Shown: positions 1 to 10,489 of the stretch, in pieces
Position numbering within the stretch: position 1 is the stretch's first letter
Layout: every line of letters starts with the position of its first letter
NCBI GenBank assembly: GCA_030429705.1
Contig: JAUIES010000001.1
Span: forward strand, 186,001 to 250,000
Direction: 5' to 3'
Length of the DNA: 64,000 nt
Source of the DNA: Phycisphaerae bacterium
Lineage (GTDB): Bacteria; Planctomycetota; Phycisphaerae; Phycisphaerales; UBA1924
The notes under the pieces: generated by a model
Told to the model about the DNA's origin: nothing
Database searches by the model: none
What the model saw: only the letters and a program-made list of their open reading frames with translations
Position numbers and translations under genes: made by a program

Positions 1-3000
1 TCAGCGTGAATCTCAACACGGCCAGAAATCTCTGACATCGTTGAGGGATCCTTCGGCTTGCGAGCTTCGAAAATCTCGGTCACGCGCGGCAAACCACCGA
101 CGATGTCCTGCGACCCGCCTGCGCCACGGGGCTGACGCGCGAGCATCTGGCCCGGTGTCACAGCCTGACCATCCTGCACTTCAATACGAGCCTTGGCGGG
201 CAGGTAGTGGAAGTCGAGGATGTTGTCATTCTCGTCGACGATGTTGATCTGCGGATGCAGGTCACCCTTGTGCTCGATTACAACGAGCGCCTTCTGACCA
301 CGACCAGCGTCTTCTTCACGCACAGTCTGACCGAGTTCGATATCGACAAGGCGAACCTTGCCACCCTTCTCGGCGAGAATCGGCGTCCGGTGCGGATCCC
401 ACTTCGCAATGAAGGCACCCTTCTTCACCTTTTCGCCGGCCTTCACATAGATGTAACCGCCGTACGGAATCTTGTACTTGTCAAGTTCGCGGCCTTTGTC
501 ATCAAGGATCGCGACTTCACCGTTCTGCTTCAGCGAAACGAGGACAACTTTACCGTCTTCATCTGTGACCTCAACCTCGTTACAGTCACGCAGTTCGACG
601 ATACCGGCACCGAGAGCACGGAACTCTGTCTCTGAAATGCTGCGCGTACCAATGCCACCCGTGTGGAAGGTTCGCATCGTCAGCTGCGTGCCGGGTTCAC
701 CGATGGACTGAGCTGCGATGATGCCGATAGCCATACCTTCTTCGACCAATCGGCCTGTGGACATGTCCATGCCGTAGTCGAAGACAGAACAACCGAAGCG
801 GCTGTCACTCGTCAGCGGGCTGCGGACCATGACTGAATCGATGCCGAGCGCTTCGATCTTCTCTGCGGCTTCTGGTGAGAACATCTCGTTCGCTTGAACG
901 ATCATTTCATCCGTAACTGGATTCACGATGTTGTTCACGCTCACGCGGCCGATGACTTGATCTTTCAGCGACACATCAACCTGCTCACCCTTATAGAGAG
1001 CACGCTTGAGGATGCCTCGCTTCGAGCCACAGTCGATCTCGCCAACGATGACACTCTGAGCGATGTCGCACAACTTGCGTGTCAGGTAGCCTGAGTCGGC
1101 GGTCTTCAGCGCGGTGTCTGCCAGACCCTTGCGAGCACCGTGCGTTGAACTGAAGTACTCGAGCACATTCAGCCCCTCGCGGAAGTTTGCACGAATCGGG
1201 GTTTCGATGATCTCACCCGAGGGCTTGGCCATCAGACCTCGCATACCAGCGAGCTGCTGCATCTGGCTCACATTACCACGAGCACCGGAGTCACTCATGA
1301 GATAGACCGGGTTCAGATAGGCATTGCCTTCCTTGTTCTCGATCGAGGTGTAGTTGCCGTTCTCATCGCGACGGTCATGCTTGAGAGTTTCGATCAGGAG
1401 TTTGGTCAACTCTTCGCGGCAGTGGCTCCAGATGTCGATCAACTGGTTGTACCGCTCACGCTCGGTGATGATGCCGAGTTCGAAACTTTCTTCCACGCGG
1501 TCAGCACGCTTCTGCGCCTCAGCGAGCAACTTGGGCTTGTTCGCAGGGATACGCAGATCCGTCACACCGAAACTCAAACCCGCAGTCGTCGATTGCTTGA
1601 AACCGGTTCGCTTCATGTCATCGAGCAAGTCGATCGTGGCCGGACGACCCGCGACCGCGTAAGTATCGTCAATCACACGGGCGCAGCCCTTCTTACCGAG
1701 TGCGCAGTTGTAGAACGGCATACCGGGAGCGAGAATCTCGCTGAACAGCACACGACCCACGGTCGTGACGATTCGACCATGATCGGGGAGGCTCTCGACC
1801 GGACCCTGCTGTGCGTTGACCACGCCTTCGAAACCATCGAGACGAACACTGATCAGATCCTGCAAACCGATCTTGTTCGAGTCATAGGCAAGAATCGCTT
1901 CGGTGCGATCCTTGAATCGAGGCAGTTCGCTCTCGTTCTTCATCTCGGCGATGGTCGTCGTGATGAAGTACACACCCATGACGATGTCCTGCGACGCCGA
2001 GATAATCGGGCTGCCGTTCGCCGGGCTGAAAATATTGTTCGTACTGAGCATCAGCACATGCGCTTCTGCCTGGGCTTCGACCGAGAGCGGCAAATGCACC
2101 GCCATCTGGTCGCCGTCAAAGTCAGCGTTGAACCCGCCGCACACCAGGGGGTGCAGACGAATCGCGTTGCCTTCCACGAGCACCGGCTCAAACGCCTGAA
2201 TACCCATGCGGTGAAGCGTTGGGGCGCGGTTCAGCAACACCGGGTGCTGGAAAATCACTTCTTCAAGGATGTCCCACACCTCGGCATCGCGGCGTTCGAG
2301 CATCCGCTTGGCGCTCTTGATCGTGTCGGCGAGCCCGTGCTCCTTGAGCTTGCGGATGATGAACGGCTGATACAGTTCCAGCGCGATCTTCTTGGGCAAA
2401 CCGCACTGCCACAGTTTGAGTTCAGGCCCGACCACAATCACGGAACGCGCGGAGTAATCCACACGCTTACCGAGCAGGTTCTCGCGGAAGCGGCCCTGCT
2501 TGCCCTTGATCATGTCCGTCAGACTCTTGAGTGGACGGTTGCTCGAACCAAGCACCGGACGACGACAACGGTTGTTGTCAAAGAGTGCATCAACCGCCTG
2601 TTGAAGCATGCGCTTCTCGTTGCGGATGATGACCTCGGGTGCGTTCAGGTCCATCAACTTCTTGAGGCGGTTGTTGCGGTTGATGATGCGGCGATACAAA
2701 TCGTTCAGATCGCTCGTCGCAAAGTTGCCGCTCTCAAGCAGCACCAACGGACGAAGGTCCGGCGGGATCACCGGCACCACATCCATCACGAGCCACGCCG
2801 GGTCATTCTCGCTGCCGCGAACAGCCTCGACCAGTTTCAGACGCTTGGCAAAGTCCTTGATCTTCTGCTTGCTTCGCGTTTCGCGCAGTTCCTTGCGGAT
2901 CTGCTCAGCCTCGGCGGAAAGATCGAGGCGCTCGATCAAGTCGCGCAGCGCATCGGCACCCATGAGGGCCTTGAACGCATTGCCGAACTTCTCGACCGAG

Positions 3001-3485
3001 GTGCGGTACTCGTCTTCCGTCAAGACCTGCTTGAACTTGAGTTCGGTATCGCCCGGATCGACGACGACATAGTCCTGGTAGTAAATGATCTTTTCGAGAT
3101 CGCTCGTCTTCATGGCGAGCAGGGTGCCAAGGCGACTCGGCATGCTCTTGAAGAACCAGATGTGCACCGTCGGAGCAGCAAGGTTGATGTGCCCCATGCG
3201 CTTGCGGCGAACACGACTGTGCGTCACCTTCACGCCGCAGCGGTCACAGATAATGCCCTTGTACTTGGTCCCGCGGAACTTGCCGCAGGCGCACTCGTAG
3301 TCGCGCTCAGGGCCGAAGATCCGCTCGCAGAACAGGCCGTCCTTTTCAGGGCGGTAGGTGCGGTAGTTGATCGTCTCGGGCTTCTTCACTTCGCCGTAGG
3401 ACCACGCGCGGATGTCATTGGGTGACGCGAGGGTCACCTTCACCGCTGAGTAGTCATTGACGCGTTCGTACACATTTTCAGTCAT
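1..3485 (-). CDS. rpoC: DNA-directed RNA polymerase beta' subunit, 3' end cut by window edge
   Basis: This is the clamp and active-centre subunit of RNA polymerase. About 1161 N-terminal residues are visible. They include the N-terminal zinc site (YECACGKF...ICDRCG), a [19 protein letters not shown] segment typical of the lid/rudder region, and the catalytic Mg-binding NADFDGDQM. The reading frame is open to base 1, so the C-terminus (roughly 200 or more residues by family length) lies outside. The ATG at 3485 overlaps the stop of the upstream 122-codon ORF by 8 nt, which implies translational coupling. It belongs to the rpoB-orf-rpoC transcript. The identification is certain from continuous similarity to the family along the visible part. 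Confidence 0.98.
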   Translation of the reverse strand, partial: MTENVYERVNDYSAVKVTLASPNDIRAWSYGEVKKPETINYRTYRPEKDGLFCERIFGPERDYECACGKFRGTKYKGIICDRCGVKVTHSRVRRKRMGHINLAAPTVHIWFFKSMPSRLGTLLAMKTSDLEKIIYYQDYVVVDPGDTELKFKQVLTEDEYRTSVEKFGNAFKALMGADALRDLIERLDLSAEAEQIRKELRETRSKQKIKDFAKRLKLVEAVRGSENDPAWLVMDVVPVIPPDLRPLVLLESGNFATSDLNDLYRRIINRNNRLKKLMDLNAPEVIIRNEKRMLQQAVDALFDNNRCRRPVLGSSNRPLKSLTDMIKGKQGRFRENLLGKRVDYSARSVIVVGPELKLWQCGLPKKIALELYQPFIIRKLKEHGLADTIKSAKRMLERRDAEVWDILEEVIFQHPVLLNRAPTLHRMGIQAFEPVLVEGNAIRLHPLVCGGFNADFDGDQMAVHLPLSVEAQAEAHVLMLSTNNIFSPANGSPIISASQDIVMGVYFITTTIAEMKNESELPRFKDRTEAILAYDSNKIGLQDLISVRLDGFEGVVNAQQGPVESLPDHGRIVTTVGRVLFSEILAPGMPFYNCALGKKGCARVIDDTYAVAGRPATIDLLDDMKRTGFKQSTTAGLSFGVTDLRIPANKPKLLAEAQKRADRVEESFELGIITERERYNQLIDIWSHCREELTKLLIETLKHDRRDENGNYTSIENKEGNAYLNPVYLMSDSGARGNVSQMQQLAGMRGLMAKPSGEIIETPIRANFREGLNVLEYFSSTHGARKGLADTALKTADSGYLTRKLCDIAQSVIVGEIDCGSKRGILKRALYKGEQVDVSLKDQVIGRVSVNNIVNPVTDEMIVQANEMFSPEAAEKIEALGIDSVMVRSPLTSDSRFGCSVFDYGMDMSTGRLVEEGMAIGIIAAQSIGEPGTQLTMRTFHTGGIGTRSISETEFRALGAGIVELRDCNEVEVTDEDGKVVLVSLKQNGEVAILDDKGRELDKYKIPYGGYIYVKAGEKVKKGAFIAKWDPHRTPILAEKGGKVRLVDIELGQTVREEDAGRGQKALVVIEHKGDLHPQINIVDENDNILDFHYLPAKARIEVQDGQAVTPGQMLARQPRGAGGSQDIVGGLPRVTEIFEARKPKDPSTMSEISGRVEIHA

Positions 3486-3846
3486 TCTTGCCTCCCCCGA
3501 GCTTTACGCTCCGGAAGTTCTTGATATCAAACTCACGCTCGGCGCTTTCGCGAGCAAGTCGAGTTTGATCGAGTAACGAGTATTCTGCCGCCACGACGAT
3601 CCGAAAAAAGCACTCGTCTCCGCAGAACTCGTTGTTCAACCAGTTTTTCAAAGCAACGATCTCCGCTTCGACATTCTTATTGCCGGTCGCACCTGATTCT
3701 CGACTGATGCAGATCACTAACGGAGCATCAGTCAACTGTCTATGAGACTCGACGACTCTGAGTGTTTCACCGAGTTGCTCCCGGTGATCCGCAAGCCATG
3801 CATCCGCCAGACGCACAACCCGCTTGTCGAAGTCGACGAAATCCAT
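3478..3846 (-). CDS. Uncharacterised 122-residue protein between rpoB and rpoC
   Basis: I do not recognise this protein. It starts with ATG 3 nt after the rpoB stop and its stop overlaps the rpoC start by 8 nt, so it must be co-transcribed and is probably translationally coupled with both polymerase genes. The protein is soluble, with no signal peptide or membrane segment. It is helical in appearance, has two cysteines near the middle ([12 protein letters not shown]) and a short basic-glycine tail (VKLGGGKND). Codon use resembles its neighbours. In most bacteria rpoB and rpoC are directly adjacent, so an intact gene here is unusual. The tight spacing argues against a random open frame. Function is unknown; a role linked to polymerase assembly or regulation is only a guess from position. 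Confidence 0.75.
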   Translation of the reverse strand: MDFVDFDKRVVRLADAWLADHREQLGETLRVVESHRQLTDAPLVICISRESGATGNKNVEAEIVALKNWLNNEFCGDECFFRIVVAAEYSLLDQTRLARESAEREFDIKNFRSVKLGGGKND

Positions 3847-3849
3847 TGC

Positions 3850-6800
3850 TTATAACAATCCCCCGCCCTCAACTCGCTTCTTCTCAAGCGTGATGTTCAT
3901 TCCGAGACCTTTCAGTTCATTGCAGAGCACATCGAACGCGACGGGCATGCCGGCTTCGAGTCGGTTGGTGCCCTTGACCATGGATTCGTAAATCTTGGTT
4001 CGGCCTTCGACATCGTCGCTCTTCACCGTCAGCAGTTCCTGCAGGATGTACGACGCGCCGTATGCTTCGAGCGCCCACACTTCCATCTCGCCAAATCGCT
4101 GACCACCTGTTCTGGCTTTACCACCAAGAGGCTGCTGGGTGATGAGGCTGTACGGCCCGGTCGCACGGGCGTGGATCTTGTCGTCCACGAGGTGGTGCAG
4201 TTTGAGCAGGTACATGAACCCGACGGTGGTCTTCTGGTTGAAGGCTTCACCGGTGCGGCCATCGAACAACTGAATCTTGCCGCCCATCGGCATGTGCGCG
4301 AGAAGTTCGCGTGGGCCGACAGGTTCGCCGGAGTCTTCGACGCTCTGCCAACGGTCAGCAACATACTTGTTCGCTTCGTCGATCGCGGCGTGAATCTCGT
4401 CTTCGGTTGCACCGTCAAACACAGGTGTCACCGCCTGGAACCCGAGCACTTGCGCAGCCCAACCGAGGTGGGTCTCGAGGATCTGCCCGACATTCATACG
4501 ACTGGGCACGCCGAGCGGGTTGAGCATGACATCGACAGGGGTGCCGTCTTCCATGAATGGCATGTCGGCTTCGGGGACGATTCGTGCGACCACACCCTTG
4601 TTGCCGTGACGACCGGCGAACTTGTCTCCGACGGACAGATGGCGCTTGGTAGCAAGGTAGACCTTGACCATTTCGAGCACGCCGTTGGGCAGTTCGTCGC
4701 CACGCTTCATGTGGGCGACCTTACGAGACTTCTCGACCTCGATCGCTTCGATGCGAGGCCAGAACTGCCCGTAGACAACTTCTGCCTGCTCGCGAACTTC
4801 CTTGCTGCCCTTGACCCATTTGATCTCAAAGGTCTGAATCTGTTCGAGGATAACCTCAGGGATATCACTCGCACCAACCTTCTGGCGGGTCATCGGGTCG
4901 ACCATTTCGGTGCCGACCGCTTCGTTGATCGCGGTCGTCATCTGCTTGAACAGCGCGATCGCCTGCTCGTCCATCGAGTTTTCGTATTCCTCGATGTCCG
5001 CCTTGAGTTGCTTCTTCTGCGCGTCGTTCATGTGAACGCGACGGCTGAACTTGCGAGCACCGATCACGATGCCTTCGCCGCCCGCAGGAACTTCAAGCGA
5101 ATCGTTCTTCACATCTTCGCCAGCTCGGCCGAAGATCGCGTGAAGCAGTTTCTCTTCCGGCGTCAACTCGGTCTTGCTCTTGGGGCTGACCTTGCCGACG
5201 AGGATATCGCCAGGACCGACGCGAGCACCGATGCGAATGATGCCCTCGTCGTCGAGATTGCGGAGCATTTTCTCGGAGACATTCGGGATGTCACGCGTGA
5301 ACTCTTCGCGGCCCAACTTGGTATCGCGGATCTCGACATCGAACGAATCGATGTGAATCGAAGTGAACGCATCGTCCTTGAGCAAACGCTCACTCATGAC
5401 GATTGCGTCTTCGAAGTTGTACCCGTCGAAGGTGTTAAACGCCACGAGCATGTTCTTGCCGATCGCCAGTTCGCCCATCTGGGTACTGGCGCCATCCGCG
5501 ATGACATCGCCCTTCTTCACCTTTTGGCCGAGACTAACAACCGGCTTCTGGTTCTGACAAGTGCGCTCGTTGAGGCCGACAAACTTGCGAAGGACATACT
5601 CGTCCGCGTTGTCGATGATGATGCGTTCAGCGTCGACCGTTGTCACGGTGCCGCTGCGATTCGCAGTCACCACCATGCCCGAATTCTTACCGATCTCTTT
5701 TTCGAGACCGGTCGCGATACACGGCGGGTCAATCTTGATGAGCGGCACAGCCTGACGCTGCATGTTGGAACCCATCAACGCACGGTTTGCATCATCATGC
5801 TCAAGGAACGGGATCAGTCCTGCTGAAATACCCACGATTTGCTTGGGTGAAATATCGACAAAGTTGACCTGCGCCGAATCGACTTCTGTCAATTCGCCGT
5901 CGACTCGAGCGAGCACCGCACCCTCTTTGAGTTTGCCGTCCAGATCCATCGCGTCCGCTGGTGTGAGCACAGCACGCAACTCTTCATCAGCGCGAAGTTG
6001 AACGATCTTGCCCGTGGGCTTGCCATCCTTCACTTCGCGATAGGGCGTGCGCAGGAATCCATACTCGTCAACCGACGAGAAGATCCCCAGCGAACAGATC
6101 AGGCCGATGTTTGTGCCTTCCGGTGTTTCAATCGGGCACACGCGACCGTAGTGCGAGATGTGCACATCGCGCACTTCAAACCCGGCACGCTTGCGGTTCA
6201 AGCCGCCCGGCCCGAGCGCTGAAAGACGGCGTTCGTGGATCAGCGAACTCAACGGGTTCGTCTGGTCAACGACCTGACTCAGTTCGCTGCGACCAAAGAA
6301 GAAGTCAATCGCACTCGAAATACTCTTCGAGTTCACCAGGTCGGCAATCTTCAAAACCTCTTCTGGGTCCTTGACACTCATGCGTTCCTGCACCGTGCGG
6401 CGGAGCTTGAGGAAGCCCTTGCGAAGTTCTTCAACCGCCAACTCGTCCAGCGTGCGCAATCGACGATTGCCGAGGTGGTCGATGTCATCGACCTGAGCGA
6501 TCGGCCGATCGGTATCAGGGTCCATGCGGTTCGACCGAAGGTCGAGCAGATATTGAATGACACGCAAGAAGTCTTCACTGCGCAGGAACATCTCGTCCTC
6601 TGGCACATCGAGGTTAAACTTGCGGTTGATCCGGAAACGACCGACACGCCCGAGGCGGTAGCGGTTGTCATCGAAGAACTTCTCATCGAAGAGTTGCTTG
6701 GCTTTTTCCACCTGCGGCGGGTTGCCAGGACGCAGCTTCGAATACACACGCAGCAACGCACGCTCAAACTCCGAATCCGCGGTCTCCGCGAACAGGTCGA

Positions 6801-7692
6801 GTTTCTCTTCAGCGATCGTGTTCAGGATCAGTGAGTCGGAGGGATTCTCAACCACGCGGACTGTCTTGAGCGAACTCGCGATGATTGCTTCAGCAGCGTC
6901 GCCGATCTGACGGCCGACATGCACCAATTCTTCGCCGGTTTCGGTATCGATAATCGACTGGGCAGCCCAGTGCTCGGGTTCGATCTTCTCAGCCTTGATC
7001 TCACTGACTTCGTAGAACAGGCCGATGATCGCGTCAGTCGTCGCAACCGATTCATCGAGGCAACGCAGGAATGTCGTCGCCGCGAGTTTGGTCGATTGAT
7101 CGATCCGCATCGCCAAGACATCTTTCTTGGTGACTTCGAGTTCGATCCATGAGCCGCGCTCGGGGATGACGCGTGCTGAGTGCAGCGGACGGTCGCCCTC
7201 GCTGGAAACGATCGAGAAGTCCACACCCGGTGATCGGTGCAACTGGCTGACGATGACTCGTTCAGCACCGTTGACGATGAACTCGCCACCACCGATCATC
7301 TTGGGAAACTCACCAAGATAGATATCTTCTTCAGGAAGATCGGGGTGTGTTTCGCGCGAGAGTCGAAGCGTGAGCTTGAACGGCAGGCCGTATGTCAGGC
7401 GCAACTCGCGACATTCGTCCGAGGTGTACCTCGGTTCGTCGAGTTCGTACTTGACATACTCGAGACGCATGGTCCCGTCGTAACTTTCAATTGGAAAGAT
7501 CTCTCGCAACAGGGATTCGAGCCCAAGATGCTTCACGCGATCTTCAGCGACGGTTCCTGGTTGGAGAAAACGCTCGTAGGCAACCGATTGTACTTCGGTC
7601 AGATTCTGGATCCCCATCGCGTCGCCGCGCTTGGTGAAACTACGAATCTTCCGACCGCCCGTAACGCTTCCGCGCAATGTGGTTGATGCCAT
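3850..7692 (-). CDS. rpoB: DNA-directed RNA polymerase beta subunit
   Basis: Catalytic beta subunit of RNA polymerase, 1280 residues. Recognisable blocks include the rifampicin-pocket region ([19 protein letters not shown], then [14 protein letters not shown]), the beta flap and the C-terminal clamp anchor with [21 protein letters not shown] chose ATG 7692 because GAGGG lies about 6 nt upstream; a GTG two codons earlier (7698) is possible but lacks a better ribosome site. It is the first gene after the rplL terminator, so it either has its own promoter in 7693-7930 or depends on read-through. The next gene starts 3 nt after its stop. Confidence 0.98.
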   Translation of the reverse strand: MASTTLRGSVTGGRKIRSFTKRGDAMGIQNLTEVQSVAYERFLQPGTVAEDRVKHLGLESLLREIFPIESYDGTMRLEYVKYELDEPRYTSDECRELRLTYGLPFKLTLRLSRETHPDLPEEDIYLGEFPKMIGGGEFIVNGAERVIVSQLHRSPGVDFSIVSSEGDRPLHSARVIPERGSWIELEVTKKDVLAMRIDQSTKLAATTFLRCLDESVATTDAIIGLFYEVSEIKAEKIEPEHWAAQSIIDTETGEELVHVGRQIGDAAEAIIASSLKTVRVVENPSDSLILNTIAEEKLDLFAETADSEFERALLRVYSKLRPGNPPQVEKAKQLFDEKFFDDNRYRLGRVGRFRINRKFNLDVPEDEMFLRSEDFLRVIQYLLDLRSNRMDPDTDRPIAQVDDIDHLGNRRLRTLDELAVEELRKGFLKLRRTVQERMSVKDPEEVLKIADLVNSKSISSAIDFFFGRSELSQVVDQTNPLSSLIHERRLSALGPGGLNRKRAGFEVRDVHISHYGRVCPIETPEGTNIGLICSLGIFSSVDEYGFLRTPYREVKDGKPTGKIVQLRADEELRAVLTPADAMDLDGKLKEGAVLARVDGELTEVDSAQVNFVDISPKQIVGISAGLIPFLEHDDANRALMGSNMQRQAVPLIKIDPPCIATGLEKEIGKNSGMVVTANRSGTVTTVDAERIIIDNADEYVLRKFVGLNERTCQNQKPVVSLGQKVKKGDVIADGASTQMGELAIGKNMLVAFNTFDGYNFEDAIVMSERLLKDDAFTSIHIDSFDVEIRDTKLGREEFTRDIPNVSEKMLRNLDDEGIIRIGARVGPGDILVGKVSPKSKTELTPEEKLLHAIFGRAGEDVKNDSLEVPAGGEGIVIGARKFSRRVHMNDAQKKQLKADIEEYENSMDEQAIALFKQMTTAINEAVGTEMVDPMTRQKVGASDIPEVILEQIQTFEIKWVKGSKEVREQAEVVYGQFWPRIEAIEVEKSRKVAHMKRGDELPNGVLEMVKVYLATKRHLSVGDKFAGRHGNKGVVARIVPEADMPFMEDGTPVDVMLNPLGVPSRMNVGQILETHLGWAAQVLGFQAVTPVFDGATEDEIHAAIDEANKYVADRWQSVEDSGEPVGPRELLAHMPMGGKIQLFDGRTGEAFNQKTTVGFMYLLKLHHLVDDKIHARATGPYSLITQQPLGGKARTGGQRFGEMEVWALEAYGASYILQELLTVKSDDVEGRTKIYESMVKGTNRLEAGMPVAFDVLCNELKGLGMNITLEKKRVEGGGLL

Positions 7693-7896
7693 CAACACCC
7701 TCGCGATGGGTTCATGCGGCGCGCACCTTCAGGGCTTGCTTGACAACATCTCCGTATTTCGGATCAGTTGGTATAACAACACCCGTCGTCGCACCACAGT
7801 TTCTGTATAAAAATCCCTGGCTGGCCCCGCACCGTGCCGAACCCATGAGTATAACCAGGGGAACGGACGCAAGCGAGCCCAATTTTCAAGATTCTC

Positions 7897-7918
7897 AAAA
7901 TCGAGAAAACTCGATTTT
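7897..7918 (-). promoter_or_regulatory. Hairpin in the rplL-rpoB intergenic region
   Basis: A perfect 9-bp inverted repeat (AAAATCGAG / CTCGATTTT) with a four-base loop lies between the rplL terminator and rpoB. On the transcribed strand it follows the terminator and precedes rpoB by about 200 nt. It could be part of an rpoB leader or a protein-binding site. A TATACT box is present at 7849-7854 on the minus strand, but no convincing -35 accompanies it, so the rpoB promoter is not resolved. Confidence 0.4.
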
Positions 7919-7935
7919 TGAAATCTCACAATAGA

Positions 7936-7965
7936 AAAGGAACCCCCGCAATTGGGGGTTCCTTT
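7936..7965 (-). terminator. Rho-independent terminator after rplL
   Basis: A 12-bp perfect stem (AAAGGAACCCCC / GGGGGTTCCTTT) with a 6-nt loop is followed on the minus strand by a short T-rich run. It lies 18 nt past the rplL stop. It separates the ribosomal-protein operon from rpoB and may act as a partial terminator that sets the ratio of ribosomal to polymerase transcripts, as is known for the rplL-rpoB junction in E. coli. Confidence 0.88.
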
Positions 7966-7982
7966 GTTTGATCCATACCCGA

Positions 7983-8384
7983 TTACGCGATTTCGACTTC
8001 GGCGCCAACTTCCTTGAGTTGTTCGGCGAGTGCGTCGGCTTCGTCCTTCGAGATGCCTTCCTTGATCTTGGCGGGGAGGTTGTCGACCATTTCCTTGGCT
8101 TCCTTCAAGCCGAGACCGGTCGCTTCGCGGACAACCTTGATGACCTTGATCTTCTGCCCGCCGTCGCTCTTGACGACTACAGCGAACTCGGTCTGCTCTT
8201 CTTCTGCCTCGGCGGCACCGCCTGCAGGACCGGCCATCATGACCGCTCCACCGGCTGCTGCTTCGATGCCGTAGGTGTCCTTCATGTAGTCACCCAGGTC
8301 GACGGCTTCCTTGAGGGTCAAACCGGCGAGTTGATCACCGAGGTCTGAGATCTTTTGGTCGAATGTTTTTGCTTCTTCGCTCAT
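7983..8384 (-). CDS. rplL: 50S ribosomal protein L7/L12
   Basis: Stalk protein of the large ribosomal subunit, 133 residues, which recruits translation GTPases. The sequence has the usual layout: an N-terminal dimerisation helix pair ([20 protein letters not shown]), an Ala/Gly/Glu hinge ([19 protein letters not shown]) and the C-terminal domain with [20 protein letters not shown]. The ATG at 8384 is chosen because the homologous N-terminus begins there; the frame is open 14 codons further upstream. It is the last gene of rplKAJL, with a terminator directly downstream. Confidence 0.98.
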   Translation of the reverse strand: MSEEAKTFDQKISDLGDQLAGLTLKEAVDLGDYMKDTYGIEAAAGGAVMMAGPAGGAAEAEEEQTEFAVVVKSDGGQKIKVIKVVREATGLGLKEAKEMVDNLPAKIKEGISKDEADALAEQLKEVGAEVEIA

Positions 8385-8532
8385 ATCTGATTCACCATTC
8401 CTTACTTCGGCCTCGATCGGCCTCACACAGTCGCGCCCGAGAGGGGACGGCCCTTTGCCGCCTCTTTAACCCATCGCCCCGCCGAAGCGGTTCATCACAG
8501 GGCCAGTCGGAGCGTCGATTTGTTGCTCTTTG

Positions 8533-9075
8533 TTACGCCTTGGCGATCGTCTCGCCGCTTTCCAACTTCTCTTCGATTGCTTTGACAATGCCTGCGAGCG
8601 CACCGCCAGGACCCTTGATCGCTCCCATGAGATTGCGAGCCGGGCTGAGGATCAGCGTGACATCCTGCGCGATCGCTTCGTCGCGTGTCGGATACTTGCT
8701 GAGTTCCTTGACGCCCGCATCACCCTCAAAGAGCATGCCGTCAAGAACCGCACCGCGGAGTTCGATCTCCGGAAACTTCTCGACGAGCCTCACAACTTCG
8801 CGTGCCACCTCGACGACAGATTCAGCACCGTACGCCAGAGCGTTTGAACCAGTCAGCAAAGGGCTCAGTTCGGCGAGTTTGGAATCGCCGAAGGCCTGCA
8901 TGAACAACTTGTTGCGGATGACCGTGACATGGATGTCCTGCTTGACCAACTCAGAGCGAAACTCGTTGTTGTCGTTGGCACCAACGCCGCGGAGGCTGAT
9001 CAGCATCGCGTCGTCAATGTCTCCGATCCGCTCTTTGTAGTCGCGGATCATGATTTTCTTCATCGGCTTTGACAT
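8533..9075 (-). CDS. rplJ: 50S ribosomal protein L10
   Basis: Stalk base protein L10, 180 residues, which anchors L7/L12 dimers on 23S rRNA. The N-terminal domain includes VTVIRNKLFMQAF, and a C-terminal helix (ALAGIVKAIEEKLESG) is the L12-binding segment. The gap to rplL is about 150 nt, longer than the other gaps in the operon. The gap to rplA is only 47 nt, so an L10 leader of the classical type has little room between rplA and rplJ. Confidence 0.97.
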   Translation of the reverse strand: MSKPMKKIMIRDYKERIGDIDDAMLISLRGVGANDNNEFRSELVKQDIHVTVIRNKLFMQAFGDSKLAELSPLLTGSNALAYGAESVVEVAREVVRLVEKFPEIELRGAVLDGMLFEGDAGVKELSKYPTRDEAIAQDVTLILSPARNLMGAIKGPGGALAGIVKAIEEKLESGETIAKA

Positions 9076-9122
9076 TGCCTAACTCCTCCCAGCAACCCGG
9101 CGTTCGCCCGGCTGCCGGTTCA

Positions 9123-9821
9123 TCACTTGCTGCTCAATTCCAGATCGTCATACCTGAGTTGAATGCCAGGTGTCATGGTGCCACTGATCGTGATCTTCTT
9201 GATATAGGTCCCCTTCACCGAACTCGGACGGATTTTCTCGATCGTCGTGATGAAGTGGTTCAGGTTCTCAAGCAGATCGTCGTCAGGGAAACTCATCTTT
9301 CCAATGACAGCGTGAACATTGCCACTCTTGTCGGTGCGATATTCAACCTTGCCGGCGGCAAACTCACCGACCGCTGCCGGGACATTCGGTGTGACCGTGC
9401 CATTCTTCGGGCTGGGCATCAGGCCCTTGGGCCCGAGAACGCGACCGAGTTTTGAAATCACACGCATCATGTCGGGCGACGCCACAGCGACATCAAAGTC
9501 GTCGAAGCCTTGCTCAATCTCTTGCACAAGGTCTTCGCCGCCTGCTTTGATCGCCCCTGCTGCCATCGCATCCTTCGCGACATCGGAAGGGCAGAACGCG
9601 ATAACGCGCTTGCTACGACCGATCCCCTTTGGTAGTGAGACCGACCCGCGAAGCATCTGATCGGCCTGCTTGGTATCGACACCAAGGTGGATACAGATAT
9701 CAACCGACTGGTCAAACTTGGGGCCCTGGAACTTCTTGAGCATCGAGACCGCAGACTGAGGCTCGAGCGGTGTCTTCGGCTTGAGGGATTCGTTGTGCTT
9801 GAATCGTTTCTTCAGTGCCAT
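9123..9821 (-). CDS. rplA: 50S ribosomal protein L1
   Basis: Ribosomal protein L1, 232 residues, binds the mobile L1 stalk of 23S rRNA and commonly represses its own operon. Typical motifs are visible: GSVSLPKGIGRSKRVIAFC near residue 65 and GRVLGPKGLMPSPKNGTV in the second domain. ATG 9821 is preceded by GGAGGG. The frame is open 54 codons upstream, but that part overlaps rplK and is not homologous. The start lies 4 nt after the rplK stop. Confidence 0.98.
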   Translation of the reverse strand: MALKKRFKHNESLKPKTPLEPQSAVSMLKKFQGPKFDQSVDICIHLGVDTKQADQMLRGSVSLPKGIGRSKRVIAFCPSDVAKDAMAAGAIKAGGEDLVQEIEQGFDDFDVAVASPDMMRVISKLGRVLGPKGLMPSPKNGTVTPNVPAAVGEFAAGKVEYRTDKSGNVHAVIGKMSFPDDDLLENLNHFITTIEKIRPSSVKGTYIKKITISGTMTPGIQLRYDDLELSSK

Positions 9822-9825
9822 CTGA

Positions 9826-10254
9826 TCAACCCTCCACCACAACGCCCATGGAGCGGGCTGTGCCTTCGATGACGCGCATCGCCGATTCGATCGACGACGC
9901 GTTGAGGTCCACCAGTTTCTCTTCCGCGATCTTGCGAACCTGTTCGCTGGTGATCTTGCCAACCTTGGTTTTATTGGGTTCACCCGATCCCTTCGGCACG
10001 CCCGCCGCTTCCTTGATCAAAACCGACGCAGGCGACGACTTGATCTCGAACTCGAACGAACGATCGGAATAGACCGTGACCACACAGCCCACGACCTTGC
10101 CGTTCAGAGCGCCGGTTGCGGCATTAAACTGCTGAATGAACTGCCCGGGGTTGACACCCTTGGCACCGAGAACCGGCCCGAGCGGCGGCGCAGGCGTCGC
10201 CTGACCTCCGGGGGCCATGATCTTGAATTGCTCTGTGATCTCTTTTTTGGCCAT
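9826..10254 (-). CDS. rplK: 50S ribosomal protein L11
   Basis: Ribosomal protein L11, 142 residues, forms the GTPase-associated centre with L10/L12. It starts MAKKEITEQFKIMAPGGQAT, followed by the proline-rich PAPPLGPVLGAKGVN hinge and the C-terminal RNA-binding domain (KTKVGKITSEQVRKIAEEKL). ATG 10254 has GGAG in a good position. It is the first gene of the operon. nusG and secE, the usual upstream neighbours, are not here. Confidence 0.98.
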   Translation of the reverse strand: MAKKEITEQFKIMAPGGQATPAPPLGPVLGAKGVNPGQFIQQFNAATGALNGKVVGCVVTVYSDRSFEFEIKSSPASVLIKEAAGVPKGSGEPNKTKVGKITSEQVRKIAEEKLVDLNASSIESAMRVIEGTARSMGVVVEG

Positions 10255-10362
10255 TTGGTCTCCACCTCCCACCGTCCGGAAAGTTCTGTCAGGGCCAAGC
10301 CGACAGCCGAAGGTGGTGCACACGGTTCACATTGTTCGCGCAGACGCTCCACGCGGGCCCAG

Positions 10363-10390
10363 AGTATAGACCCTCAGAACGGGCGGGCAA
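10363..10390 (-). promoter_or_regulatory. Sigma70-type promoter of rplKAJL
   Basis: On the minus strand TTGCCC (10385-10390) and TATACT (10363-10368) are separated by 16 nt. Transcription would start near 10356, giving a leader of about 100 nt before rplK. The same hexamers with the same 16-nt spacer occur upstream of rpsB at 57635-57662, which supports both calls. Confidence 0.65.
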
Positions 10391-10489
10391 TCTCAATGGA
10401 CTCCGAGAATGACCCTGGACCAATGATCAGCATTCAAATGAGATCACGCGAGAGAGCATCGTCTCTCGACGCATGTGAACAAAATCCTA

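Noticed and set aside
1377-3425. 682-codon open frame on the plus strand
   Set aside because: It lies wholly antisense to rpoC, whose protein is unmistakable, and its product has no domain.
4171-5826. 551-codon open frame on the plus strand
   Set aside because: Antisense to rpoB, caused by codon bias of the real gene.
7849-7854. rpoB promoter at a TATACT box
   Set aside because: No -35-like hexamer lies 16-18 nt upstream, so it was not listed as a promoter.
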